DNA of 64,000 nucleotides from Saccharopolyspora kobensis (GTDB taxonomy: Bacteria; Actinomycetota; Actinomycetes; Mycobacteriales; Pseudonocardiaceae): NCBI RefSeq assembly GCF_900108315.1, contig NZ_FNVB01000006.1, positions 450,493-514,492 on the forward strand, given 5' to 3'. The notes under the pieces are model-generated. The model made no database searches and was not told the DNA's origin. It saw nothing but the letters and a program-made list of their open reading frames with translations. This document shows positions 35,200-42,936 of the stretch, piece after piece (the stretch's first letter is position 1; each line of letters opens with the position of its first letter). The position numbers were made by a program, and so were the translations under genes.

Positions 35200-35233
35200 C
35201 GTGCGGCCGCCGCCCGGCGCGGATGCTGGAAGC

Positions 35234-35425
35234 ATGACGAGCTACCGAATGCCCCTGGCCCGCCCGAAGGACAGCGCGATGATCGCCGGTGTGTGCGCCG
35301 GGCTCGCCCAGCGCTTCGGCATGAAGCCGTCCACGGTCCGGATCCTGTTCCTGGTGTCCTGCCTGCTGCCCGGCCCGCAGTTCCTGGTCTACCTCGTCCT
35401 CTGGGTGCTCATCCCGAAGCGCTGA
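35234..35425 (+). CDS. PspC-domain small membrane protein
   Basis: A 63-residue protein that is a single PspC domain: RMPLARPKDSAMIAGVCAGLAQRFGMKPSTVRILF followed by a hydrophobic helix (LVSCLLPGPQFLVYLVLWVLIP). Stand-alone PspC proteins in actinobacteria are linked to envelope stress and to sensor kinases. ATG 35234 is clear. It is convergent with the ABC permease (7-base gap). Confidence 0.9.
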   Translation: MTSYRMPLARPKDSAMIAGVCAGLAQRFGMKPSTVRILFLVSCLLPGPQFLVYLVLWVLIPKR

Positions 35426-35432
35426 CCGGCTC

Positions 35433-36080
35433 TCAGGTGCGGCGGGTGACCCGCGCGGCGACCAGCACGGTGCTGACGATCAGCGCGCCTGCGGCGGTGA
35501 GCGTCGACTGCACGAGCAGCTGCGGCGGTGCGGACGACGAGCTCAGCGCGAGCAGCAGCGGGTGGGCCAGCGGCAGCCACTCGGCCAGCAGCGTGATCGT
35601 CAGCAGCGCCGCCGCGGCGATCACCGAGTAACCGGTCCGCCGGACGACCAGGCCCGAGCACGGCAGCGCGACCGCGATGCCGAACGCCGCGCACACCAGG
35701 TGCCCGAGCAGGCCGACGGCGAGATCCGCTGCCGGGTGGGCGAATCCGGACGCGACGTGCGACCACGCGGTGGACAGCACCGCCAGCCCGCCCGCGCAGC
35801 ACAGCACGGTCAGCACGGTGCCGGACAGCATCCGGTGCACCGAGCCGGCGTGCGCGCGGGTGACGGTGCGCTGCACGACGTCCTCCACGTCGACCAGCGC
35901 GATCGTCAGCCAGCCCGAGACCACCAGCAGCGCGGCGGCGGTCACCGCATGACCCGGCAGCGCCGGGCCGGCGCCGTCGCTGTAGAAGACCGCCAGCAGT
36001 CCTATGTGGAGCAGCACCGGCGGCAGGTAGCGCTGCGAGTGGCCCAATTCCGCGAGCCGGTAGCGGATCAGCGCGATCAT
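35433..36080 (-). CDS. ABC transporter permease-like membrane protein
   Basis: A 215-residue hydrophobic protein with six predicted membrane helices (LPPVLLHIGLLAVFYSD, VTAAALLVVSGWLTIALVD, LTVLCCAGGLAVLS, LLGHLVCAAFGIAVAL, VIAAAALLTITLLAEWLPL, ALIVSTVLVAARV). Its ATG overlaps the stop of the ATPase gene upstream (ATGA at 36077-36080), which indicates coupled translation and one transporter. Family cannot be stated beyond ABC-2-like. Substrate is unknown. Confidence 0.75.
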   Translation of the reverse strand: MIALIRYRLAELGHSQRYLPPVLLHIGLLAVFYSDGAGPALPGHAVTAAALLVVSGWLTIALVDVEDVVQRTVTRAHAGSVHRMLSGTVLTVLCCAGGLAVLSTAWSHVASGFAHPAADLAVGLLGHLVCAAFGIAVALPCSGLVVRRTGYSVIAAAALLTITLLAEWLPLAHPLLLALSSSSAPPQLLVQSTLTAAGALIVSTVLVAARVTRRT

Positions 36081-36874
36081 CGCCCCACCCGCGAATCCAC
36101 CGAGATCACCGCGCAGCCGCGCCGGATCGCTTCGAGCAGCAGAGCTTCCCGTTCCGCCACCGCGACTTCCAGCTCCACGTCGTCGCCGCGCCGCGCCACC
36201 ACGCCGTTCCACTCCTCGTCAGCCCCGCCGCGCAACAGGATCCGGCAGGTCGGCACCTCCGCGCCGAGCGGCTGGAGCCGCCCGTCGAGGAGCCGGTGCG
36301 CGCGGGTGGCCGTGGTGCGCACGAGGTCCGGGCGGTGGTCGGTGAACACCACGGCGGCGCCCCGCGCCGCGGACTCGCCGACGACCTCGGTCAGCACCGC
36401 GCGGGTTCCGGCGTCCAGCCCGGACCACGGTTCGTCCAGCACCAGCAGATCCGGTTCCGGCAGCAGCGCCTGCACCAGGCCGACCTTCTGCGCGTTGCCC
36501 TTCGACAGATCGCGCAGCGGCGCGTCCGGGCCGCCGGCCAGCGCGAAGCGCTCCAGCCAGCCACCGGCCCGCCGCCGCGCTTCGGCGGTGGACAAGCCGC
36601 TGATCCGGCCGAGGTGGCAGAGGTAGGAGAGGGCGCTCATCCGCTGCCGCGCCGGAAAGCGGTCGGGCACGTACCCGGTTCGCGGCTTTCCGGAAGCGGT
36701 GCCGCCGGACGGCTTGGACACGCCCGCGAGGATCCGCAGCAGCGTCGACTTGCCGGAACCGTTGGTGCCCAGGACCCCGATCACCTCACCGGCCGCCACC
36801 GAGAGGTCGACGCCTCGCAGCACCGGTCGCGCCCCGAAGTTCTTGACCACCCCGGCGAGTTCCCGGACCACCAC
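36077..36874 (-). CDS. ABC transporter ATP-binding protein
   Basis: A 265-residue ATPase with Walker A GTNGSGKST, a Q-loop region, the signature LSKGNAQKVGLVQAL, Walker B LLVLDEPWSGLD and the switch His in FTDHRPDL. The C-terminal extension (about 60 residues) lacks a known domain. GTG 36874 follows AGGGGG; an in-frame GTG at 36892 gives a longer N-terminus. It pairs with the overlapping membrane gene downstream as an ABC-2 type exporter, probably for lipid or peptide; substrate not deducible. Confidence 0.92.
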   Translation of the reverse strand: MVVRELAGVVKNFGARPVLRGVDLSVAAGEVIGVLGTNGSGKSTLLRILAGVSKPSGGTASGKPRTGYVPDRFPARQRMSALSYLCHLGRISGLSTAEARRRAGGWLERFALAGGPDAPLRDLSKGNAQKVGLVQALLPEPDLLVLDEPWSGLDAGTRAVLTEVVGESAARGAAVVFTDHRPDLVRTTATRAHRLLDGRLQPLGAEVPTCRILLRGGADEEWNGVVARRGDDVELEVAVAEREALLLEAIRRGCAVISVDSRVGR

Positions 36875-37177
36875 CCAGAACCCCCTGCCCACCAGTGGAA
36901 ACCGACTCCACAGGTATACCTGCCCGCACGATGCCGCCGCTGCGACGGGAACAAGCGGACGGCGACGGCGGGTTGTGCACGACGTGGATCACGAGACGAG
37001 GCCCGGTGCGCTGGTGTCGCAGCGGGAGCGCCGAAGTGCGCGTCGGCGATCAGCGGTGGTCGAGCTGGCCGGGAGCGGCCACCCGCTCGGTGACCGCTTC
37101 CGGCCAGCAGGCCGGATCTTCCGCCCGAACCGCATCCGCCCAGCGGACGGTCGATTTCGCGGGAAATCGACCAGTGC
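36875..37177. other. Gene-poor stretch between ABC exporter and M20 peptidase genes
   Basis: About 300 bp holding the promoter of the ABC genes and the 3' hairpin of the peptidase gene (37149-37172). Frames crossing it are short and of odd composition; I see no gene. Confidence 0.5.
37149..37172 (-). terminator. Hairpin after the M20 peptidase gene
   Basis: GGTCGATTTC and GAAATCGACC form a perfect 10-bp stem with a GCGG loop, six bases past the stop codon. No T run follows on the minus strand. Confidence 0.65.
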
Positions 37178-38593
37178 TCAGCGGGTGGCGTGGGCGTCCA
37201 GGACGTAGGCGATCGCCGAGGTGATCTTCGCCGCGAACGGGAAGTTCAGCGACTCGTCCGGGACGTGCGCGTTGCTGTCCGGGCCGAGCGCACCGGTCAC
37301 CACGAACTGGGCCTCCGGGTAGGCGTCGTGCAGCAGGCCCATGAACGGGATCGAGCCGCCGAGGCCCATCGTCAGCCACTCCGCGCCGAAGATCTCCTTG
37401 CCGGCCTGGTCCAGCGCGTCCGACAGCCACGGCGCGAGGTCGGGCGCGTTCCAGCCCAGCCCGGCCTCGGTGTGCCCGATGATCACCTTCGCGCCGTAGG
37501 GCACGTCGGTGGTCAGCTTCTCCCGCACCGCGCGCAGCGCGGCCTCCGGATCGGCGGTCGGCGGCAGCCGGAAGCTCAGCAGCGCGGTGGTGTAGGGCCG
37601 GAGCACGTTGCCCGCGTCGGGCAGCTCGGGCAGGCCACCGGCGCCGATGATGGACAGCGTCGGCCGCCAGGAGTTGTTCAGCGCCAGCTCGACCTCGTCC
37701 TCGGCGACCGGCCGCAGGCCCTCCGGCCACGGCACCGAGTTGCGCACCAGACCGGGCACCGCCTCGATCGCCGACCGCGTCTCGGCGATCCGGTTCTCCG
37801 GGATCTCCACGTTCAGCTCGGACACCAGGATCTCGCCGGTGGCGGAGTCCTCCAGCCGGTCCAGCAGCTGCCGCAGCACGCGGAACGAGCTCGGCACGAT
37901 GCCGCTGGCGATGCCCGAGTGCAGGCCGCTCTCCAGCACCTGCACGGTGACCTCGATCGAGACCATGCCGCGCAGCGACGTGGTCAGCCACATCCGGTCG
38001 TAGTCGCCCGCGCCGGAGTCCAGGCACACCACCAGCGACACGTCGCCGAGCCGCTCGGACAGGTGCTCCAGGTAGGCGGGCAGGTCCGGGCTGCCGGACT
38101 CCTCGCCGGTCTCCAGCAGCACCACGCTGCGCGCGTGCGCGCCGCCGTGCGCGCGGACCGCCTCGATCGCGGTGATCGCCGCGTACCCGGCGTAGCCGTC
38201 GTCGGCCGCGCCGCGCCCGTACAGCCGGTCGTCGCGGACCACCGGCGTCCACGGGCCCAGGCCCTCGGACCAGCCCTCCATCGGCGGCTGCTTGTCGAGG
38301 TGCCCGTAGAGCAGCACGGTGCCCTCGGCAGCGCCTTCGGTGGCCGGGACGTCCACCAGCAGCAGCGGGGTGCGCTCGGGAAGCCGCACCACCTCGACGG
38401 TCGCGCCCTCGACACCGCGCTCGGCGATCCACCGGCGCACGTGCTCGACGGCGGCGTCGAGGTGCCCGGACTCGACCCAGCCGGCGTCGAAGGCGGGGGA
38501 GACTGCTGGGATCTCCACCAGCTCCGAGAGGCTCGGCAGGACGGATTCGTCCCACACCCGATCAACGGTCTTCGCTACGGCAATACGATCCAC
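37178..38593 (-). CDS. M20-family metallopeptidase (dipeptidase-like)
   Basis: A 471-residue zinc peptidase, probably a cytoplasmic di- or oligopeptidase or acyl-amino-acid hydrolase. The metal-binding His-Asp pair lies in VLLYGHLDKQP, followed by YGRGAADDGYAGYAAI (bridging Asp), the general-base LLETGEESGSPD and CLDSGAGDYDR. The dimerisation insert (about 200-330) includes LHSGIASGIVP. PDSNAHVPDESLNF supplies the last metal ligand. Length is typical of M20 dipeptidases. GTG 38593 is the start. Neighbours give no substrate clue. Confidence 0.92.
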   Translation of the reverse strand: MDRIAVAKTVDRVWDESVLPSLSELVEIPAVSPAFDAGWVESGHLDAAVEHVRRWIAERGVEGATVEVVRLPERTPLLLVDVPATEGAAEGTVLLYGHLDKQPPMEGWSEGLGPWTPVVRDDRLYGRGAADDGYAGYAAITAIEAVRAHGGAHARSVVLLETGEESGSPDLPAYLEHLSERLGDVSLVVCLDSGAGDYDRMWLTTSLRGMVSIEVTVQVLESGLHSGIASGIVPSSFRVLRQLLDRLEDSATGEILVSELNVEIPENRIAETRSAIEAVPGLVRNSVPWPEGLRPVAEDEVELALNNSWRPTLSIIGAGGLPELPDAGNVLRPYTTALLSFRLPPTADPEAALRAVREKLTTDVPYGAKVIIGHTEAGLGWNAPDLAPWLSDALDQAGKEIFGAEWLTMGLGGSIPFMGLLHDAYPEAQFVVTGALGPDSNAHVPDESLNFPFAAKITSAIAYVLDAHATR

Positions 38594-38634
38594 GTCGCGA
38601 TCCTATGCCCGCGACCAGCACTGGTGGGGAGAGC

Positions 38635-39282
38635 TCAGCTCCCGCCGCCCATCGCGGCCGAGCTCGCCGCGACGGTGCTGGCGGTGATCGCCGCGGTCGC
38701 CGCCGCGATCACCGCGGCGACCGCCTTGCCGAGCTCCTCGCCCTTGCTGATCTCCTTCAGCCGCTTGCGCTCGGCGCGCTCGAAGCCGAAGTGCCGGACC
38801 AGGCCGGTCGCGTGCACCAGGGCCGCGAGCAGCGCCGACCGGTTGTCCAGCTCGCGCTCGGCGCGGGCGATCGAGCGCAGCTCGTCGATCAGCGCGGTGC
38901 GCGTCGCCTGGTCCGGGAAGTACTTGTCGTAGGGGATGAGCAGCGCCGTGCGCTGCTCGTGCCGCATCAGACCTCGCTCGACCAGGGCGGCGCAGTGCTG
39001 CTTGCGCACCTTGCGCCGGTGCTGGATGAAGCTCGTGGCCGCCACCGGCTTGGCCTTCGGGCCGCCCTTCTGCTGCAGGTAGGCGATGCACTCGTCGGCC
39101 CAGCCGAGGCCGGTGGGGCTCGGATCGTCCACCTGGACCTTCTTGCCGGTGAACGAAACGCGGTTCCGCAGCACGAGCTCGCCGAGTTCGGCCGCGCCCG
39201 CGTGGTCCGACGCCGCGTAGTAGGAGCCGTTCTCCCGCTGCAGCATGAGGACGAACTCTTCCGGCAGGGTGAGCGAGGTCAT
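38635..39282 (-). CDS. GPP34-family protein (copy 2)
   Basis: A 215-residue GPP34 homologue: LTLPEEFVLMLQRENGSYYAASDHAGAAELGELVLRN at the N-terminus and ALVHATGLVRHFGFERAERKRLKEI near the C-terminus. It ends with an Ala-rich hydrophobic tail (AVAAVIAAATAAITASTVAASSAA), which could insert into membrane. ATG 39282 (MTSLTLPEE) matches the start of copy 1. It is 58 bases from copy 3 in the same direction; the pair looks like a tandem duplication that has diverged. Confidence 0.85.
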   Translation of the reverse strand: MTSLTLPEEFVLMLQRENGSYYAASDHAGAAELGELVLRNRVSFTGKKVQVDDPSPTGLGWADECIAYLQQKGGPKAKPVAATSFIQHRRKVRKQHCAALVERGLMRHEQRTALLIPYDKYFPDQATRTALIDELRSIARAERELDNRSALLAALVHATGLVRHFGFERAERKRLKEISKGEELGKAVAAVIAAATAAITASTVAASSAAMGGGS

Positions 39283-39340
39283 GGCCCACAGTCTGGCAGC
39301 GATCACCGCCTCGCGGCCGCGATCTGCCCGAATCCCCGGG

Positions 39341-40000
39341 TCAGCCGCCTGCCATGGCGATCGCGGTGGGCATCGTCGCCATGGCCCGCAGCATCGCCGC
39401 GACCGGCGCGGGCACGGCGTCGCCGAGGTCTTCGCGGTCGGCGATCGCCTTCAGCCGGGTGCGCTGCTCGCGGTCGAAGTCCAGCGCGTGCTCAAGGCCG
39501 CTGCGGTGCACCAGCGCGCCCAGCAGCGCCAGGCGTCCGTCGGGCGGGAGTTCGCCGCGCGCCATCCCGTGCAGCTCCGCCAGCAGCGCGGTCCGGATCG
39601 AGCGGTCCGGGTGGTAGCGGTCGTCGGGCAGCAGGCCGAGGAACTTGCGCCGCTCCACCCGCAGCACCCCGCGATCGACCAGCACCGCTCGGTGCGCGAA
39701 GAACGCGTTGGAGCGCAGCTGGAGCCACCAGCTCAACTCGACCGGGTGGTTCTCGCGCCCGGCGACCTGCTGGAACTGCGTCAGCAGCTGGTCCATCCAC
39801 GGATGGCCGCTGGATGCGGCGTCGAGCAGCTGGACCGCGGTGCTCTGCGGCACCATCCGGCCGCGCAGCACCAGCTCACCGATCTCGGCCGCCGCGGTGC
39901 CGGTGTTCAAGTTCGCGCCGGCGACGTGCGATCCGCTGGGCTTGTGCAGCAGCAGCGCGAACTCGTCCGGCAGCGTCAGCAGGTTCGCGTACTCGCCCAC
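39341..40000 (-). CDS. GPP34-family protein (copy 3)
   Basis: A 219-residue GPP34 homologue. LLTLPDEFALLLHKPSGSHVAG opens the fold, and ALVHRSGLEHALDFDREQRTRLKAIADRE closes it; a hydrophobic AMLRAMATMPTAIAMAGG tail follows. GTG 40000 is preferred; a TTG at 40018 is in frame. Together with copy 2 it forms an operon of two. Copies with different tails may bind different lipids or partners; their role in bacteria is not established. Confidence 0.83.
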   Translation of the reverse strand: MGEYANLLTLPDEFALLLHKPSGSHVAGANLNTGTAAAEIGELVLRGRMVPQSTAVQLLDAASSGHPWMDQLLTQFQQVAGRENHPVELSWWLQLRSNAFFAHRAVLVDRGVLRVERRKFLGLLPDDRYHPDRSIRTALLAELHGMARGELPPDGRLALLGALVHRSGLEHALDFDREQRTRLKAIADREDLGDAVPAPVAAMLRAMATMPTAIAMAGG

Positions 40001-40122
40001 CTGTCCAGTTTGTCGCAATCCTGCCGGGTCAGCGCTCTGCCGAGGCTGCTGATGATGCGGGCGAGGTCGTTCAGGTCGCTGGTCGTCGGCGAGTTCCGCC
40101 GCTGCCCTTCGGAATCCCCCAT
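39976..40122 (-). CDS. Possible small leader ORF ahead of GPP34 copy 3
   Basis: A 48-residue frame, MGDSEGQRRNSPTTSDLND followed by a helix LARIISSLGRALTRQ, preceded by GAGGAAGGG. Its 3' end overlaps the GPP34 start in another frame. Support is only the ribosome site and position; it may be spurious. Confidence 0.25.
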   Translation of the reverse strand: MGDSEGQRRNSPTTSDLNDLARIISSLGRALTRQDCDKLDRWASTRTC

Positions 40123-40506
40123 GGCGCCGACCCTTCCTCGACGGGAGCAGGTGGCGCTCAATGTAACAAAACGGACAAAGAACGAGAAGGGTTCGCGCAA
40201 TATCGGTACTGCGATGGTCCAGAAAGCGTTAGTCGGACCTCCATTACTTCGATGACCTGCGATTTTGCCCTGATCGACGGCGAACTACGGTGATCCGGCG
40301 GGAGCAGGCAGGCCGCACCGCGGCAGGCCCGGCCCCCTGTGGCAGGGCTCACGATGAGGGCCGGTTTCGTGCCAGGATGGCGGGGAGCGATCCAACTGCC
40401 CAGGCCGTGCAACCAGGCGACCCACCAGGTCGTCGGCGGTCACGACCAGGGCTGTCGGCCACGGCGCCACAAGCGGCGTGGTCGGCGCGAGACGAGGAGA
40501 TCACGC
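40123..40506. other. Upstream region of the 2-oxoacid dehydrogenase operon
   Basis: This 384-bp region has no convincing gene. Bases 40158-40275 are relatively AT-rich (aatgtaacaaaacggacaaa and neighbours) and are the likely promoter area; the rest would be a long 5' leader for E1alpha. Confidence 0.5.
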
Positions 40507-41724
40507 ATGTCCCCCGAGCAATGGACGCGACCGGAAACCGACGGCACCACCGGCCCCCCTGCCGCTATCGCAGCGAAACCCACACGGGAGCAGGTGATCG
40601 CCGGTTTGCGCGCCACGAGCGAAGGCGGAGCTGACTTGGTTCAGCTCCTCACCCCAGAAGGTCAGCGGGTCGAGCACCCGGACTTCGACCTGGACATCTC
40701 CACCGCGCAGCTGCGCGACCTGTACCGGGACATGGTGCTGGTCCGCCGCGCCGACCGCGAGGGCAACGCGCTGCAGCGGCAGGGCCAGCTGGGCATCTGG
40801 GTCCCGCTGCTCGGTCAGGAGGCCGCCCAGATCGGGGCCGGCCGCGCGCTGCAGCCGCAGGACATGGCCTTCCCCAGCTACCGCGAGCACGGCGTCGCCT
40901 GGTGCCGCGGCATCGACCCGACCGAGATCCTGGGCATCTTCCGCGGCACCGACCACGGCAGCTGGGACCCGATCGACAAGCGGTTCCACCTCTACACGAT
41001 CGTCATCGGCAACCAGTGCCTGAACGCCACCGGTTACGCGATGGGCCAGCGCTTCGAGGGCAAGGTCGGCGACCAGGGCGGCGAGGCCACCATGGTCTTC
41101 TTCGGCGACGGCGCCACCAGCCAGGGCGACGTGCACGAGGCGATGGCGTGGTCGGCGGTCTACGACGCCCCGGTGGTGTTCTTCTGCCAGAACAACCAGT
41201 GGGCCATCTCCGAGCCGGTCGAGCGGCAGACCCGCGTCCCGCTGTACCAGCGCGCCAGCGGCTACGGCTTCCCCGGCATCCGGGTGGACGGCAACGACGT
41301 GCTCGCCAGCCTGGCGGTCAGCCGGTGGGCGCTGGAGGAGTGCCGCCACGGCAACGGCCCGGTGCTGATCGAGGCGTTCACCTACCGCATGGACGCGCAC
41401 ACCACCTCCGACGACCCGACCCGCTACCGGCTCGCCGACGAGCACGAGGCGTGGAAGCTCAAGGACCCGATCGAGCGGCTGCGGGTGCACCTGGTCCGCG
41501 ACCAGGGCGTCGAGCAGGACTTCTTCGACGGCGTCGACGCCGAGGCCGACGAGCTCGCCGCGCGCTTCCGCGACTTCTGCTTCAACATCCCCGAACCACC
41601 ACCGGAGCGGATGTTCTCCGAGGTCTACGCCGAGGAGACCCCACAGCTGGCCGCCCAGCGCGAGTCCTACCTGCAGTACCTGGCCGGATTCGCCGACGAA
41701 GCGATGGCAGGAGGTGTGCGCTGA
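40507..41724 (+). CDS. bkdA: 2-oxoacid dehydrogenase E1 component, alpha subunit
   Basis: A 405-residue thiamine-diphosphate enzyme subunit that decarboxylates pyruvate or branched-chain 2-oxo acids. The TPP-binding motif GDGATSQGDVHEAMAWSAVYDAPVVFFCQNNQWAIS is complete; an N-terminal extension (about 60 residues, QLLTPEGQRVEHPDFDLDI) is typical of the actinobacterial bkd/pdh type. Ribosome site GAGGAG precedes ATG 40507. The stop overlaps the E1beta ATG (41722-41726), so the subunits are translated together. Substrate (branched chain versus pyruvate) is not certain; the symbol follows the mycobacterial Rv2497c type. Confidence 0.88.
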   Translation: MSPEQWTRPETDGTTGPPAAIAAKPTREQVIAGLRATSEGGADLVQLLTPEGQRVEHPDFDLDISTAQLRDLYRDMVLVRRADREGNALQRQGQLGIWVPLLGQEAAQIGAGRALQPQDMAFPSYREHGVAWCRGIDPTEILGIFRGTDHGSWDPIDKRFHLYTIVIGNQCLNATGYAMGQRFEGKVGDQGGEATMVFFGDGATSQGDVHEAMAWSAVYDAPVVFFCQNNQWAISEPVERQTRVPLYQRASGYGFPGIRVDGNDVLASLAVSRWALEECRHGNGPVLIEAFTYRMDAHTTSDDPTRYRLADEHEAWKLKDPIERLRVHLVRDQGVEQDFFDGVDAEADELAARFRDFCFNIPEPPPERMFSEVYAEETPQLAAQRESYLQYLAGFADEAMAGGVR

Positions 41725-42740
41725 TGGCCGCGCCCGCATTGGAACGCCCGACCGCGACGGCAGGCACCCAGACCGTCACCATCGCCAAGGCGCTGAACAT
41801 GGGCCTGCGCTCCGCGCTGGAGCGCGACCCGAAGGTGCTCGTGATGGGCGAGGACGTGGGCAAGCTCGGTGGCGTCTTCCGGATCACCGACGGCCTGCAG
41901 AAGGACTTCGGCGAGCACCGCGTGCTGGACACCCCGCTGGCCGAGTCCGGGATCATCGGCACCGCCGTCGGCCTGGCCATCCGCGGCTTCCGCCCGGTGT
42001 GCGAGATCCAGTTCGACGGGTTCATCTTCCCCGGCTTCGACCAGATCGTCTCCCAGCTGGCCAAGCTGCACTACCGCAGCCAGGGCAAGGTCAAGGTGCC
42101 GGTCGTGGTGCGGGTTCCCTTCGGCGGCGGCATCGGCGCCGTCGAGCACCACTCGGAATCGCCGGAGTCGCTGTTCGCGCACGTCGGCGGGCTGAAGGTG
42201 GTCTCCTGCGCCAACCCGGTGGACGCCTACTGGATGCTGCAGCAGGCCATCGAGTGCGACGACCCGGTGCTGTTCTTCGAGCCGAAGCGCCGCTACTACG
42301 AGAAGGCCGAGCTCGACCCGACCGCGTCGCCCGCGCCGCTGTTCGCCTCGCAGGTGGTGCGGCCGGGTTCCGCGGTCACGGTGGCCACCTACGGCCCGAT
42401 GGTGCGCACCTGCCTGGACGCGGCGAGCGCCGCCGCCGAGGACGGCACCGAGCTGGAGGTCGTCGACCTGCGCACGCTGTCCCCGCTGGACCTGGAGCCG
42501 GTGTTCGAGTCGGTGCGCCGCACCGGTCGGCTGGTGCTGGCCAGCGAAGCTCCCGCGGAATCGTCGATCACCTCGGAGATCGCCGCCCGAGTGCAGCAGG
42601 AGTGCTTCTACTCGCTGGAAGCACCCGTCCTCCGGGTGACCGGGTTCGACACCCCGTACCCGCCGAGCAAGCTGGAGGAGGGCTACTTGCCCGACCTGGA
42701 CCGGGTGCTGGATGCAGTAGACCGCTCGCTGGCGTACTGA
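41724..42740 (+). CDS. bkdB: 2-oxoacid dehydrogenase E1 component, beta subunit
   Basis: A 338-residue transketolase-like subunit. It has VLVMGEDVGKLGGVFRITDGL, LDTPLAESGIIGTAVGLAIRGF, and PVVVRVPFGGGIGAVEHHSESPE, all typical of the E1beta pyrimidine domain. The C-terminal domain has VDLRTLSPLD and VTGFDTPYP. The overlap with E1alpha and the E2 gene downstream define one complex. No E3 gene (dihydrolipoamide dehydrogenase) lies nearby. Confidence 0.9.
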   Translation: MAAPALERPTATAGTQTVTIAKALNMGLRSALERDPKVLVMGEDVGKLGGVFRITDGLQKDFGEHRVLDTPLAESGIIGTAVGLAIRGFRPVCEIQFDGFIFPGFDQIVSQLAKLHYRSQGKVKVPVVVRVPFGGGIGAVEHHSESPESLFAHVGGLKVVSCANPVDAYWMLQQAIECDDPVLFFEPKRRYYEKAELDPTASPAPLFASQVVRPGSAVTVATYGPMVRTCLDAASAAAEDGTELEVVDLRTLSPLDLEPVFESVRRTGRLVLASEAPAESSITSEIAARVQQECFYSLEAPVLRVTGFDTPYPPSKLEEGYLPDLDRVLDAVDRSLAY

Positions 42741-42827
42741 GACTTTCGGAGGGACTCGCTTTGCGCAGGTGGTCCCGCAGCGGAACCTCGCAGCGCCGCC
42801 TGGACCGCGGGAGCCCGTAGCCGATGC

Positions 42828-42912
42828 ACGGCGAACGGGCTTTCCTCGCCAGGCGACGTCTGAGAACCGCCGGTGGTCGACCTGCGAAGGTGGGCTAAGC
42901 GGCTGCGCCGCT
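42828..42912. repeat. Dispersed intergenic repeat, family R3 copy 2
   Basis: Bases 42828-42856 match 27561-27589; bases 42862-42912 (gagaaccgccggtggtcgac then ctgcgaaggtgggctaagcg) share their core with 49111-49166 and 52444-52491. The copy lies in the 196-bp gap between E1beta and E2, where it would be transcribed. Its 3' end gcggctgcgccgct forms a small palindrome. Confidence 0.7.
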
Positions 42913-42936
42913 TCTAAGACTCAAGGAGTCGTTTAG

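Noticed and set aside
40158..40275. Riboswitch or tRNA in the leader before E1alpha
   Set aside because: The AT-rich stretch shows no cloverleaf and no riboswitch core that I recognise.
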